A program made the position numbers and the translations under genes. From NCBI GenBank assembly GCA_964546285.1, contig CAZJJK010000023.1, positions 1 through 34,604 of the forward strand: a DNA stretch of 34,604 nt, written 5' to 3'. The DNA is from CAZJJK01 sp964546285. GTDB taxonomy: Bacteria; Spirochaetota; Spirochaetia; Treponematales; Breznakiellaceae. Below the pieces are notes generated by a model, which saw nothing but the letters and a program-made list of their open reading frames with translations, did no database searches and was not told the origin of the DNA. Shown one piece after another: positions 24,512 through 33,861 of this stretch. Each line of letters opens with the position of its first letter. Positions within the stretch are counted from its first letter, which is position 1.

Positions 24512-24517
24512 ACATAC

Positions 24518-25828
24518 ATGTCAGACGACAATCCATGGCTTGAATTGATTATTATATTGGCCCTAATTCTCTTGAATGGTTTTTTTTCGCTCGCTGAAAT
24601 GTCGATAGTCTCCTCACGAAAAACTCGTCTAAAAACCAAGGCCGATTCCGGCAAAAAGGCCTACGCCAAAGCGTTCGCCGCCGCCGAGAATCCCTCGCCG
24701 TATCTATCCGCGGTCCAGATCGGCATAACCTTGATCGGCATATTAACCGGCGCCTTCGGCGGCGCGACTATCGCCAGGAATCTTGAGTTTATATTCACCC
24801 GTGTCGCGCTCCTAGCGCCCTACGCTCCAGCCTTGGGCGTAGGCGTCGTTGTCATAGCGATAACTATAGTAACCATATTATTGGGCGAACTGGTGCCAAA
24901 ACGAATCGCTCTTTCCAGCCCCGAGCGTATCGCCGTTAGGGTGGTGCCAATTCTGGACATATTCACTAAACTCTTTATGCCGCTTGTCGTTTTCCTTTCG
25001 TTCACATCGAACTCGATATTAAAGCTATTTCATATAAAAGCGGCAGATAAAAGCATAACAGAGGAAGAATTACGTATCGCGCTGATAGAAGGGGAACATT
25101 CCGGCGTTGTTGAGAAAAATGAACGCGCCATGGTTGAGGGCGTTTTCTATTTAGGCGATAGACCGGTTGATACCTTTATGACCCATCGATCCGAATTATC
25201 CTATTTAGAGCCAGACGCCAGCGAGGCTGAAATTCGAGAGGCCGCCCTTGCCAATCGAGATGGCGTATTGCTTATCGCTAAAGACAATTTAGACCAGGTA
25301 ATAGGCTGCGTCCCTTCTTCTGACGCTCTAGCCGCTTTGGTTCTACGCGAATGGAAGGGACTGAAGCCGCTTATGAAAAAGCCCTGTTTTATTCCCGGCA
25401 CCATGTCAGCGTTAAAAGCTTTTGACGCCTTTAAACGCGGCGGCGCGCGGCTGCTGTTGATTATGGATGAGTACGGCGGCCTGGCCGGGTCTCTTTCCAT
25501 CAGCGATCTTATGGAAGAAATCGTCGGCGAATTGTCCGATGTTGAAGACCGCGATAAGGATATCTTTAGACGTGACGACGGCAGCTATTTAATTGATGGC
25601 TCCACCAATTTAGATGACATTATCGATCTTTTCCATTTATCGGAAAGCCTACCAAGACAACGTGACTTCCATACCCTGGCCGGTTTTATTCTTGATTTAG
25701 CCGGTTATATCCCAAAAACCGGGGAAGTATTTGAATGGAATGGTTATCGTTTGGAAATCGTGGACATGGACGCGAACCGTATTGACAAGGTATTGCTAAC
25801 GCCTCCAGCTGAAACAGCTTTAGCGTAA
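24518..25828 (+). CDS. CNNM/CorC-family membrane protein (DUF21, CBS pair, CorC_HlyC)
   Basis: Integral membrane protein of 436 residues. The DUF21/CNNM membrane domain (about 1-175) has hydrophobic helices at 8-28, 62-85 and 103-125 and the family motifs NGFFSLAEMS and LLGELVPKRIAL. Two CBS motifs (about 210-330) bind adenine nucleotides, and a CorC_HlyC domain closes the protein (about 345-430, with ILDLAGYIPKTGEVF). Relatives act in magnesium or cobalt efflux or as so-called hemolysins; transport is the likelier role. The frame stays open upstream through the tandem repeat to 24332, but 24518 fits the family start and follows a promoter by 6 nt. The ABC exporter genes follow after 18 nt. 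Confidence 0.9.
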   Translation: MSDDNPWLELIIILALILLNGFFSLAEMSIVSSRKTRLKTKADSGKKAYAKAFAAAENPSPYLSAVQIGITLIGILTGAFGGATIARNLEFIFTRVALLAPYAPALGVGVVVIAITIVTILLGELVPKRIALSSPERIAVRVVPILDIFTKLFMPLVVFLSFTSNSILKLFHIKAADKSITEEELRIALIEGEHSGVVEKNERAMVEGVFYLGDRPVDTFMTHRSELSYLEPDASEAEIREAALANRDGVLLIAKDNLDQVIGCVPSSDALAALVLREWKGLKPLMKKPCFIPGTMSALKAFDAFKRGGARLLLIMDEYGGLAGSLSISDLMEEIVGELSDVEDRDKDIFRRDDGSYLIDGSTNLDDIIDLFHLSESLPRQRDFHTLAGFILDLAGYIPKTGEVFEWNGYRLEIVDMDANRIDKVLLTPPAETALA

Positions 25829-25846
25829 ACGCGTCCGAGAGGAAAT

Positions 25847-27583
25847 ATGAAACATGTATTGCCGTTTCTGAAGCCCTACCTAGCTTTGATCGTTCTGGCT
25901 CTTTGTTTATTGATCGTACAAGCTAATTGCGATCTCGCTCTGCCGGATTACCTATCCCGTATAGTTGATGGCGTGATTAGTTCCGGCGGGGAAGCTGGGA
26001 GCGAATTAGTCTCCGTTGGTTTGATGATGCTGCTTTTAACCTTAATTGGCGGCGGATCAGCCATTCTAGTGAATCTTTTGGCGGCCAAGACAGCCGCGGG
26101 AGCCGCCCGCGACTTGAGAAACGCGGTTTTCAAAAAGGTCAGCTCTTTCTCCAGTCAAGAATTCGATACATTTTCAGCCTCATCTCTTATCACAAGAACC
26201 ACAAACGATGTCAACCATATTCAAATGATGGTTATGGCCCTCATTCGAATGGTTTTTTTCGCTCCTATTATGGGAATCGGCGGTATTATTCGAGCTATCG
26301 GAAAAAGCTCATCCATGTGGTGGATATTGGCTTTAGCGGTGACGATTATCGTATCCGTTACGATCAGCGTCTTTATGCTTGTTCATCCCAAAATAAAACT
26401 GATGCAAAAACTGATGGACAGGCTGAATCTTGTCAGCCGGGAACTTCTTACCGGTATGATGGTAATTCGCGCTTTTGGTCGTCAGGATCTTGAGTCCGAA
26501 CGGTATGACAGCGCTAATCAAAAGCTCGCGGCGAATATGCTTTTCGTCAATCGAACCTTAGTGACTCAAATGCCGCTCATGATGTTGATCATGAATATTT
26601 TCAGCATTTTGATTGTCTGGATAGGCGCTGGCCGCGTCAATGTTGGAAAACTTCAGGTTGGCGACATGATGGCTTTTATGCAATACGCTATACATATTTT
26701 TTTCTCCTTTCTAATGATGTCCATCATCTTTATCATGTTGCCTCGAGCGGCGGTATCAGCCGACAGAATCGGCGAGGTATTAGCCGCCAAAGAGTATATA
26801 CGCGATCCAGAAAACCCAAAAACGCTCGCGCTCAACGCGCCTCCTTCAGTGGAATTCCGCTCTGTCTCTTTTCGCTATCCCGGCGCCGAGGAGGATGTAT
26901 TACGGGACATCAGCTTCACCGCCGAAAGCGGGAAAACGACCGCGATTATCGGCGCCACAGGGAGCGGAAAATCCACCATGGCGGCTTTAGCTGTACGTTT
27001 CTATGACGTGAGCGGCGGCGCCGTTCTGGTTGGGGGCGTGGATGTTCGCGAACTTCGTCAAAGCGAGCTGCGTTCTATAATAGGCTTAGTCCAGCAGAAA
27101 ACCGTGCTTTTTTCAGGAAACGTGGAATCTAATCTTCGCTATGCCGCTCCAGACGCCGATCTGGCCGCTTTGGCGGCTTCCATCCATACCGCTCAGGCCG
27201 ATGAGCTAATAGAAGCCGGTCACGGCGGTTTTAGCGCCCCTATTAGCCAAGGAGGCGGCAATTTATCCGGCGGCCAAAAGCAGCGAATGGCCATCGCGCG
27301 GGCCTTAATAAAAAAACCGCCTATCTTTATATTTGATGATAGTTTTTCGGCCTTGGACTTTAAGACCGACGCCGCTTTACGGCAAGCGCTAAAATCAGAA
27401 ACCAGCGCTTCAGCGTTAATTATCATCAGCCAACGCGTCGCCACAATTATGGGAGCCGATCAAATTATCGTATTGGATGAAGGCAGAATAGCGGGTATAG
27501 GAACGCACCGCTCGCTTATGACCGAATGCCAAGCCTACCGTGAAATAGCTGAATCCCAATTAGATCAGGAGGAACTCCGATGA
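25847..27583 (+). CDS. ABC exporter half-transporter with degenerate ATPase site
   Basis: Type IV ABC exporter half of 578 residues. The membrane domain covers about 1-310 with six helices, and the nucleotide-binding domain about 330-575. Walker A is GATGSGKST (369-377) and the signature is LSGGQ (473-477). Walker B ends FIFDD, so the catalytic glutamate is aspartate (D498), and the switch histidine is glutamine (ISQRVATI). Those two changes are the known mark of the non-hydrolysing site in heterodimeric multidrug exporters such as TM287/288 or BmrCD. The start has AGAGGAA just upstream. It overlaps the next half-transporter by 4 bp, its probable partner. Substrate is unknown; drug or lipid export fits. 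Confidence 0.93.
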   Translation: MKHVLPFLKPYLALIVLALCLLIVQANCDLALPDYLSRIVDGVISSGGEAGSELVSVGLMMLLLTLIGGGSAILVNLLAAKTAAGAARDLRNAVFKKVSSFSSQEFDTFSASSLITRTTNDVNHIQMMVMALIRMVFFAPIMGIGGIIRAIGKSSSMWWILALAVTIIVSVTISVFMLVHPKIKLMQKLMDRLNLVSRELLTGMMVIRAFGRQDLESERYDSANQKLAANMLFVNRTLVTQMPLMMLIMNIFSILIVWIGAGRVNVGKLQVGDMMAFMQYAIHIFFSFLMMSIIFIMLPRAAVSADRIGEVLAAKEYIRDPENPKTLALNAPPSVEFRSVSFRYPGAEEDVLRDISFTAESGKTTAIIGATGSGKSTMAALAVRFYDVSGGAVLVGGVDVRELRQSELRSIIGLVQQKTVLFSGNVESNLRYAAPDADLAALAASIHTAQADELIEAGHGGFSAPISQGGGNLSGGQKQRMAIARALIKKPPIFIFDDSFSALDFKTDAALRQALKSETSASALIIISQRVATIMGADQIIVLDEGRIAGIGTHRSLMTECQAYREIAESQLDQEELR

Positions 27584-29436
27584 GCGCCCGTGGTCCAATG
27601 AGAAACGCGTTTGGGGGCCGCGGACCGATGGTGATGATGCCAGACGTTAAAGCGAGGGATTTCAAGGGAACCATACGCCGTCTCGCTGTTTATTTAGGAC
27701 GTCGACGTATCGCCATCCTCGTTGTCGCCTTTTTGGCGCTTATTTCTTCAGCCTTATCAGTCGCCGGCCCAAAAACTCTCGGCTTGGCGACTACCGCTTT
27801 ATTCAACGGGTCCGCGGCAAAACCGCGAGGCGCTATTTCCATAGATTTTACTGTTGTGGGGACCGCGCTTTGCGTTACGGCGGCGCTTTACCTGGCTTCA
27901 GCCCTCCTTTCCTATCTACAGGGCTGGATTATGTCGGGGATCGCCGTACGCCTTAGTTATCAAATGCGCGCCGATATTGGCAAAAAAATAGACCGTATTC
28001 CGCTCAGTTATTTTGACGGGACTAGTCATGGCGACATTCTCTCCCGTATTTCAAACGATGTTGATACGCTCAGTCAAACGATGAGCCAGAGTCTCACCCA
28101 AATAGTATCTTCCGCGGCGACTGTCGTTGGCGTCTTGCTTATGATGCTGATAATCAGCCCCCTATTGACCCTTCTGGCTCTGGTCGTCATTCCGATATCG
28201 CTTTCATTTATTTCGTTCATAATAAAGCGATCGCAAAAACTGTTTAAAAAACAGCAGGATTACCTGGGTTTGCTGAATGGCCATATTGAGGAGATGTATG
28301 GCGCCCATTTTGTGGTAAAAGCCTATAATGGGGAAGCGCGAAGCATCGCGACCTTCAATCAATTAAACGATGAGCTTTATGGCAGTGTCTGGAAATCCCA
28401 ATTTCTTTCAGGCTTGATGATGCCTATAATGACAGCCGTGGGTAATTTGGGCTATGTCGGCGTTGTGATTTTTGGCGGTGCCCTCGCCCTTCGCGGGACG
28501 ATCGCCGTAGGCGATATACAAGCTTTTATCCAGTACCTTAAGTCTTTCCAGCACCCTATCAATCAGCTAGCTAATATCACGAATGTGCTCCAATTGACAG
28601 CGGCATCGGCGGAACGAGTCTTTGAATTCCTGGATTTGCCGGAAGAAGCGTCCGATCAAGCGGATACCGTAAAACCGGAAAACATACAAGGAACCGTCCG
28701 CTTTAATTCCGTTCATTTCGGCTACACGCCTGAACGGACTATCATCAAGGACTTTTCCACCCTAGCCGAAAGCGGCAAGAAAATTGCCATAGTCGGCCCT
28801 ACCGGCGCGGGAAAAACCACGCTAGTTAAGCTGCTAATGCGTTTTTACGAGATCGATGGAGGATCCATTACTATTGACGGCCAGGATATCCGCTCTTTCA
28901 AACGCGCTGAGTTAAGGCGTCTTTTTGGGATGGTGCTCCAAGATACCTGGTTATTTAATGGGAGCGTCATGGAAAATATCCGCTATGGCAGGCCTGACGC
29001 CGATGACGAAGCGGTTTACGCCGCGGCTAGGATGGCTCATGCCGACCATTTCATCCGCGCCCATCCTATGGGTTATTCTCAAATAATCAATGAGGAAGCC
29101 GATAACCTTTCCCAGGGACAGAAACAGCTTTTAACCATCGCCCGCGCGGTCTTGGCTGATCCGCCAATGCTAATTCTAGATGAGGCGACGAGCTCAGTTG
29201 ATACTCGTACTGAGATCTTGATCCAGCGAGCTATGGACCGCCTAATGCGGAACCGAACTAGTTTTGTCATCGCGCATCGCCTTTCCACCGTAAAGAACGC
29301 CGATCTTATTTTGGTTATAAAGGACGGGAATATAGTGGAACAAGGTACGCATAAGGAGCTCTTGGCAAAAAACGGCTTCTACGCCGATATCTACGTTAGT
29401 CAATTTGACAGAGTAGCGAACACGGCCTCGCGATAA
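27580..29436 (+). CDS. ABC exporter half-transporter, catalytic partner
   Basis: Second half of the heterodimeric exporter, 618 residues. An N-terminal extension of about 35 residues (glycine/arginine-rich with several methionines) precedes the membrane domain (about 40-345). The nucleotide-binding domain has Walker A GPTGAGKTT (406-414), signature LSQGQ (510-514), Walker B LILDE with the catalytic glutamate present (E535), and switch histidine IAHRLSTV (about H566). Its own Walker motifs are canonical, while its signature carries Gln where the partner has Gly. That is the expected pairing for one active and one degenerate composite site. AGGAGGA lies 6 nt before the ATG, inside the end of the first half gene. 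Confidence 0.94.
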   Translation: MSARGPMRNAFGGRGPMVMMPDVKARDFKGTIRRLAVYLGRRRIAILVVAFLALISSALSVAGPKTLGLATTALFNGSAAKPRGAISIDFTVVGTALCVTAALYLASALLSYLQGWIMSGIAVRLSYQMRADIGKKIDRIPLSYFDGTSHGDILSRISNDVDTLSQTMSQSLTQIVSSAATVVGVLLMMLIISPLLTLLALVVIPISLSFISFIIKRSQKLFKKQQDYLGLLNGHIEEMYGAHFVVKAYNGEARSIATFNQLNDELYGSVWKSQFLSGLMMPIMTAVGNLGYVGVVIFGGALALRGTIAVGDIQAFIQYLKSFQHPINQLANITNVLQLTAASAERVFEFLDLPEEASDQADTVKPENIQGTVRFNSVHFGYTPERTIIKDFSTLAESGKKIAIVGPTGAGKTTLVKLLMRFYEIDGGSITIDGQDIRSFKRAELRRLFGMVLQDTWLFNGSVMENIRYGRPDADDEAVYAAARMAHADHFIRAHPMGYSQIINEEADNLSQGQKQLLTIARAVLADPPMLILDEATSSVDTRTEILIQRAMDRLMRNRTSFVIAHRLSTVKNADLILVIKDGNIVEQGTHKELLAKNGFYADIYVSQFDRVANTASR

Positions 29437-29581
29437 AACTGTTTTTTTATGCTTCTTCTCTAAAGGCGCTCTTTTTTTTGGAGCCCCTTCGCGGGCTTAA
29501 CATTCAGCCAAATAACGGCTCCGCCACCCAAACCGGAGCTCTAGCCTTATCGGATTTTAAGTACTTTTTTATTGTTTGATC

Positions 29582-29611
29582 TTGCCACAAGCGCCGCGCC
29601 CCCGCCATACT
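29582..29611 (+). promoter_or_regulatory. uvrB promoter, predicted leaderless
   Basis: -35 TTGCCA (5 of 6) at 29582-29587, 18-nt spacer, -10 CATACT (4 of 6) at 29606-29611, then 7 nt to the ATG at 29619. No ribosome site exists, although the protein start is well fixed by homology. No obvious LexA-type box was seen. Confidence 0.6.
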
Positions 29612-29618
29612 GTTAGCT

Positions 29619-31619
29619 ATGCGTCCCTTTCAAGTAGTTTCTCCCTTTGAACCGGCCGGCGACCAAGGACAGGCGATCGCGGCGCTAGCGAATGGTATAC
29701 TCGCTGGAGACAAGTACCAAACCCTTAAGGGGGTTACTGGTTCGGGTAAAACCTATACCATGGCTAAAATCATTGAGCGGGTGCAAATTCCCACTCTAAT
29801 TATCAGCCATAATAAAACCCTGGCGGCTCAACTTTTCCGAGAATTCCGAGGTTTTTTCCCCAATAACGCGGTGGAGTATTTCGTTTCTTATTACGATTAC
29901 TACCAGCCTGAAGCGTATGTCGCCAGCCGCGATCTATATATTGAAAAAGATGCTTCCATAAACGAGGAAATAGAACGCATGCGCTTATCCGCGACGCGCT
30001 CGCTGATGGAACGTAAGGATGTCATTATTGTGGCTACGGTGTCTTGTATTTACGGCTTAGCCACTCCTGAAGTCTACCGAAAGATGACGGCTAGTTTCGG
30101 CCTTGGCGACATACTTGACGCCGAAGCTTTGATGCGTCGTTTAGTGGAATTACAGTATGAACGAAATGACGCCGTGTTAGACAGAGGACGCTTCCGCAGG
30201 CGCGGCGATACCCTGGAAGTCTATCCGGCATATATGGAGGAAGCGTATCGGGTGGAGCTCGATTGGGACAAAATCACACGGATACGCCGTTTTGATCCTA
30301 TCTCTGGCCAAATATTGGAGGAACTGGACCGGGCTATGATATATCCCGCCAAGCAGTTCGTCATGCCCGCCGATATGATCCGTTCGGCCTTAGATCGAAT
30401 TAAAGCGGAATTAGCGGAGCGCTATGAAACCCTCATAGCGGAGGGTAAACAGTTGGAGGCCGAACGTTTAAAAACCCGTACCGAATACGATATAGAAATG
30501 ATGTCGGAAATGGGCTATTGCCCCGGAATAGAAAATTATTCCGCCCCGCTGGCTGGCAGGCCAAGCGGCGCGGCACCGGATACTCTGATCGATTATTTAC
30601 CCAAAGAACATCTTACCTTTATAGACGAAAGCCATGTCACGGTTTCCCAGATAGGCGCTATGTACGCCGGGGATCGTTCACGCAAACTAAGTCTTGTAGA
30701 CTATGGTTTTAGGCTCCCTTGCGCCTTGGATAACAGGCCGCTGCGCTTTGACGAATTTATTGAGCGTTTGGATAAAACGGTGTTCGTGTCGGCAACCCCG
30801 GCAAAACTGGAGTTTGAAAAATCCACCCGGGTAGTAGAACAATTGATCCGACCCACGGGCCTCTTGGACCCGGAACTTGAGGTGCGTCCATCCGAAGGCC
30901 AGATGGAAGACATCTACTCTGAGATTCGTCGGCGCATAGAAGCCGGCGAACGCTCCTTGATCCTAACCCTAACCAAGAGGATGGCGGAGGATTTAACCGA
31001 TTACCTATCCGGTTTAGGCCTTAAGGTTCGCTATATCCATAGCGAGGTAGAAACCATTGAACGAACAGAGATACTTACTCAGCTTCGCACCGGCGATTTC
31101 GATGTTCTTGTGGGTATCAATTTACTTCGCGAGGGCATAGACCTGCCGGAAGTTTCATTCATCGCTATACTTGACGCGGATAAAATAGGCTTTCTCCGCT
31201 CGGTGACCAGCCTTATCCAGATCATCGGCAGGGCGGCGCGTAACGCGGCCGGTAAAGTGGTTATGTACGCCGACCGCCTTAGCGACGCCATGAAGGTGGC
31301 TATCGCTGAGACGGAGCGTCGCAGGGCAGCCCAAATCGCTTATAACGAAGCCAACGGCATCACACCCACTACCGTAAAAAAAGCTATCGCCGATCTTCTT
31401 ACCCGTCACGCGACGGAAAGCCACGACGCCGCCGCTTCCTCTATCGACGTATTGAAAAAATCGTATAACGTTCTAATTCCCGCTCAAAGAAAACAACTAA
31501 TCCGCGCTTTAGAGGCGGAAATGCTGGAACATGCCAAGAAGCTGGAGTTTGAGGAAGCCGCCTCCCTCCGTGACGAAATAGAGCGGATTAAAAACCTATC
31601 CGTCGCGGGAGACGATTAA
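29619..31619 (+). CDS. uvrB: Excinuclease ABC subunit B
   Basis: Damage-verification helicase of nucleotide excision repair. It is loaded by UvrA, inserts a beta-hairpin at the lesion and recruits UvrC. Length (666 residues) is normal. Walker A is GVTGSGKT (38-45). The damage-probing hairpin region starts YYDYYQPEAYVASRDLYIEKD (about 91-111; first part conserved). The helicase box is TFIDESHVT, motif VI is QIIGRAARN, and the C-terminal UVR motif (about 625-660, LEFEEAASLRDEI) binds UvrC. The N-terminus FQVVSPFEPAGDQ is where the family begins, so the ATG is firm even without a ribosome site. It is a single gene, convergent with the chemoreceptor. Confidence 0.97.
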   Translation: MRPFQVVSPFEPAGDQGQAIAALANGILAGDKYQTLKGVTGSGKTYTMAKIIERVQIPTLIISHNKTLAAQLFREFRGFFPNNAVEYFVSYYDYYQPEAYVASRDLYIEKDASINEEIERMRLSATRSLMERKDVIIVATVSCIYGLATPEVYRKMTASFGLGDILDAEALMRRLVELQYERNDAVLDRGRFRRRGDTLEVYPAYMEEAYRVELDWDKITRIRRFDPISGQILEELDRAMIYPAKQFVMPADMIRSALDRIKAELAERYETLIAEGKQLEAERLKTRTEYDIEMMSEMGYCPGIENYSAPLAGRPSGAAPDTLIDYLPKEHLTFIDESHVTVSQIGAMYAGDRSRKLSLVDYGFRLPCALDNRPLRFDEFIERLDKTVFVSATPAKLEFEKSTRVVEQLIRPTGLLDPELEVRPSEGQMEDIYSEIRRRIEAGERSLILTLTKRMAEDLTDYLSGLGLKVRYIHSEVETIERTEILTQLRTGDFDVLVGINLLREGIDLPEVSFIAILDADKIGFLRSVTSLIQIIGRAARNAAGKVVMYADRLSDAMKVAIAETERRRAAQIAYNEANGITPTTVKKAIADLLTRHATESHDAAASSIDVLKKSYNVLIPAQRKQLIRALEAEMLEHAKKLEFEEAASLRDEIERIKNLSVAGDD

Positions 31620-31689
31620 GTTTGACGCCGTTCATCAGTGGAAATCCGATTATTGGCTAAACGGCTTTTACGAAGACCCGCCTCGGCTC

Positions 31690-33735
31690 TTAATACTCCT
31701 CAAAGTCATCATCGTTGGCGGCCTCGGCTGTCGCGGTGCTTTCGCCGCTATGGACAGCCACCGCCGCGTCGACGGGAACGAGAGCGCTTGGCTTCTTTTG
31801 GTCGTGACCCAGCCTAAGCTTAGCATCGCGTTTTTTGCCAAATTCGGCCCGCGCCGCCTGTGGACTAAGCGCTGGGCGCGGCGCGGCGGCCGCTCGTTTG
31901 TCGGTAGTGTGAGGCGCTTCGGGAAGCTTAAAAAAGCCGACGATATCGATCAGCCTATCGGACTGCGCCGCCAACTCCTCCGCCGTCGCGGCCAATTCCT
32001 CAGAGCCGCCCGCGTTCTGCTGAACAACGCTATCCATCTGTGTAACGCCCTTGGCGATCTGGTCGGCCCCGCTTGATTGCTCGTTGGAGGCGGCCGATAT
32101 TTCTTGGATCAGCTCCGCGGTCTTTTTTATGTCCGGCACCAACTCATCCAAACGTTTACCGGCTTCCGTTGCCACGCCAACACTGTTCTTTGACAACTCG
32201 TTGATCTCCCCCGCCGCTTTAGCGCTACGCTCAGCCAGCTTGCGAACTTCCGAAGCGACCACCGCGAAGCCCTTACCGGCTTCACCCGCTCGCGCGGCTT
32301 CTATCGCCGCGTTTAGGGCGAGCAGGTTGGTTTGTCTAGCTATTTCCTCTATTATATTAATTTTTGACGCAATTTCCTTCATACTGGCGACCGTTTGAGT
32401 GACAGCCGCGCCAGATTGTTCGGCGTTGAGAGCCACTCGGCGCGACAACGAATCGGCCTCTTGGGTGTTGTCGGCGTTTTGCCTGATAGTAGACGCCAGT
32501 TGCTGAACCGAAGCCGATAATTCCTCTATGCTGGCGGCCTGCTCGCTGGCGCCTTGAGACAAGCGCTGAGCCATTGTGGACATTTGATTGGAGCCCGAAC
32601 CTAGCTCCACGGCGGACTCGCGGATGCCGCCAACGACTGTTATAAGCGATTCCATGAGGTAATCCAAGGAACGCCCCGCGTCGCCCAGCTCGTCATTGCG
32701 CGTCACAATTTTCCGTGTCGCGGCGAAATCAAACCCGCTCAGGGCGAGATCGCCTTTGGAAATTAAGCCTAATCCACCCACTATCATCTTAATCGGATTG
32801 GATATAGACCGCGCTATCAGGATTGAAGTCAGTATGGCGAGCCCGATGGCGAAAAACTCTATCAGGCCAAGCAACAACATTAAATTTAAAGCCGTTTCTT
32901 GTATTTCAGCGCTGGGCACGTTTATACCTAAAGTCCAGCCAGGCGTATCGGAAATGGCGACAAAGAACATAGTCATGTCCACGCTATCTTTTGAAATAAA
33001 GGTACCGTGCCCAGCCTCCTCCGTCAAAGCACGCCGAGCAAGCGCGTCCATCCCCTTATAGCCTTCCTTATCGGCGTCTGTCGCGTTCAGAAGCATTACC
33101 GTTTCTTTATCCGGATGGGCTATAACCAAACCGTTTCCATCCATGATCCAGCCATACGCGTTGCGGCTAACCTTAATTGACGCGGCTATTTCAGATAAGG
33201 TATCAAGCGTGAATTGCAGCGAGATAAATCCGCGCTTTATGCCTTGCATATCCCAAACGGCCTCAGCCACAACGATGATAGGTATATTAAGCGACTTTGA
33301 AATAACCGCCGTTCCTATGGCGGAATCGACGCCATCCTCCATAATCGCCTTGAAGTAATCACGATCCTTCACGTTGCCGCCTAGATTATCGCTGCTGCGA
33401 TAATCGCCATTCGGCCAGGTAAAAAAGGCGCCGACAACTTCCGGCGGTAGCCTTCCCTTTAGTTCGATCAGGGTTTGCTGAATAAGGGCTTGATCGCCGG
33501 AACGAAGCTCCGGCCTAATGGCGATCATCCTAAGATTCCATTTAAGCTTATCCATTATCTCGCTGACTTGCTCAGACCGCGCCATCGCGATTTGCAGATT
33601 GTCGGCCAGAGCGACTTCGTTTAGGCGAAAATACAGTTGCAGCCCAATAAAGAGGAGCATAGAAGCTATGGTCACCGTAAAGAACCCGCCAACAACCAAA
33701 GATATTCTCAATGAAATAGAAACACGTCGTTTCAC
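31690..33735 (-). CDS. Methyl-accepting chemotaxis protein with dCache sensor and C-terminal pentapeptide
   Basis: Transmembrane chemoreceptor, 681 residues from the GTG at 33735, which has GGAGG five bases upstream; a TTG four codons earlier is less likely. The first membrane helix (about 12-34) and the second (about 285-308) enclose a periplasmic dCache domain with the typical GNVKDRDYFKAIMEDG (about 120-135) and a second lobe around YGWIMDGNGLVIAHPD. A HAMP region follows (about 305-365), then the signalling coiled coil with the conserved tip IARQTNLLALNAAIEAARAG (about 465-484). A flexible tail of about 75 residues, rich in Ala, Pro and Lys, ends in DFEEY. That fits the aromatic-x-x-aromatic pattern of CheR-tethering pentapeptides. 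Ligand is unknown. Confidence 0.95.
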   Translation of the reverse strand: MKRRVSISLRISLVVGGFFTVTIASMLLFIGLQLYFRLNEVALADNLQIAMARSEQVSEIMDKLKWNLRMIAIRPELRSGDQALIQQTLIELKGRLPPEVVGAFFTWPNGDYRSSDNLGGNVKDRDYFKAIMEDGVDSAIGTAVISKSLNIPIIVVAEAVWDMQGIKRGFISLQFTLDTLSEIAASIKVSRNAYGWIMDGNGLVIAHPDKETVMLLNATDADKEGYKGMDALARRALTEEAGHGTFISKDSVDMTMFFVAISDTPGWTLGINVPSAEIQETALNLMLLLGLIEFFAIGLAILTSILIARSISNPIKMIVGGLGLISKGDLALSGFDFAATRKIVTRNDELGDAGRSLDYLMESLITVVGGIRESAVELGSGSNQMSTMAQRLSQGASEQAASIEELSASVQQLASTIRQNADNTQEADSLSRRVALNAEQSGAAVTQTVASMKEIASKINIIEEIARQTNLLALNAAIEAARAGEAGKGFAVVASEVRKLAERSAKAAGEINELSKNSVGVATEAGKRLDELVPDIKKTAELIQEISAASNEQSSGADQIAKGVTQMDSVVQQNAGGSEELAATAEELAAQSDRLIDIVGFFKLPEAPHTTDKRAAAAPRPALSPQAARAEFGKKRDAKLRLGHDQKKPSALVPVDAAVAVHSGESTATAEAANDDDFEEY

Positions 33736-33761
33736 GTAAACCTCCAAAACTCACTAATCAA

Positions 33762-33789
33762 TATCAGAGCCTTATTAGCGCTAACTTTA
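33762..33789 (-). promoter_or_regulatory. Possible sigma-28-like promoter of the chemoreceptor
   Basis: Minus strand: TAAAGTTA (7 of 8 bases of the enteric sigma-28 -35), then a poor -10 region around CTGATA. The spacing is about 2 nt longer than consensus. Chemoreceptors often use sigma-28, but this match is weak. Confidence 0.2.
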
Positions 33790-33804
33790 TAATTAGTTCA
33801 TTTT

Positions 33805-33824
33805 CAAACTTCTCGCAAAAGTCG
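33805..33824 (+). repeat. Partial copy of the asnS-upstream repeat
   Basis: CAAACTT followed by CTCGCAAAAGT. The region at 8979-9004 has CAAACTT, seven extra bases, then CTTGCAAAAGT. This copy lacks the second arm of the inverted repeat. It may be a decayed member of an intergenic repeat family. Confidence 0.4.
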
Positions 33825-33861
33825 TTCAATCCCATCATAAACGTTCCGTTTTTCATTACAC

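Noticed and set aside
24332..24517. N-terminal extension of the CNNM/CorC protein encoded by the tandem repeat
   Set aside because: The open frame is a by-product of a 42-bp repeat without stops. The family starts just before its first membrane helix, and a promoter lies between the repeat and that start.
29437..29618. Terminator between the ABC exporter and uvrB
   Set aside because: A run of eight T at about 29473-29480 is present, but I could not find a convincing stem directly before it.
33764..33838. 24-residue ORF on the minus strand upstream of the chemoreceptor
   Set aside because: No convincing ribosome site, and it overlaps the repeat-like segment. Such short frames are expected by chance.
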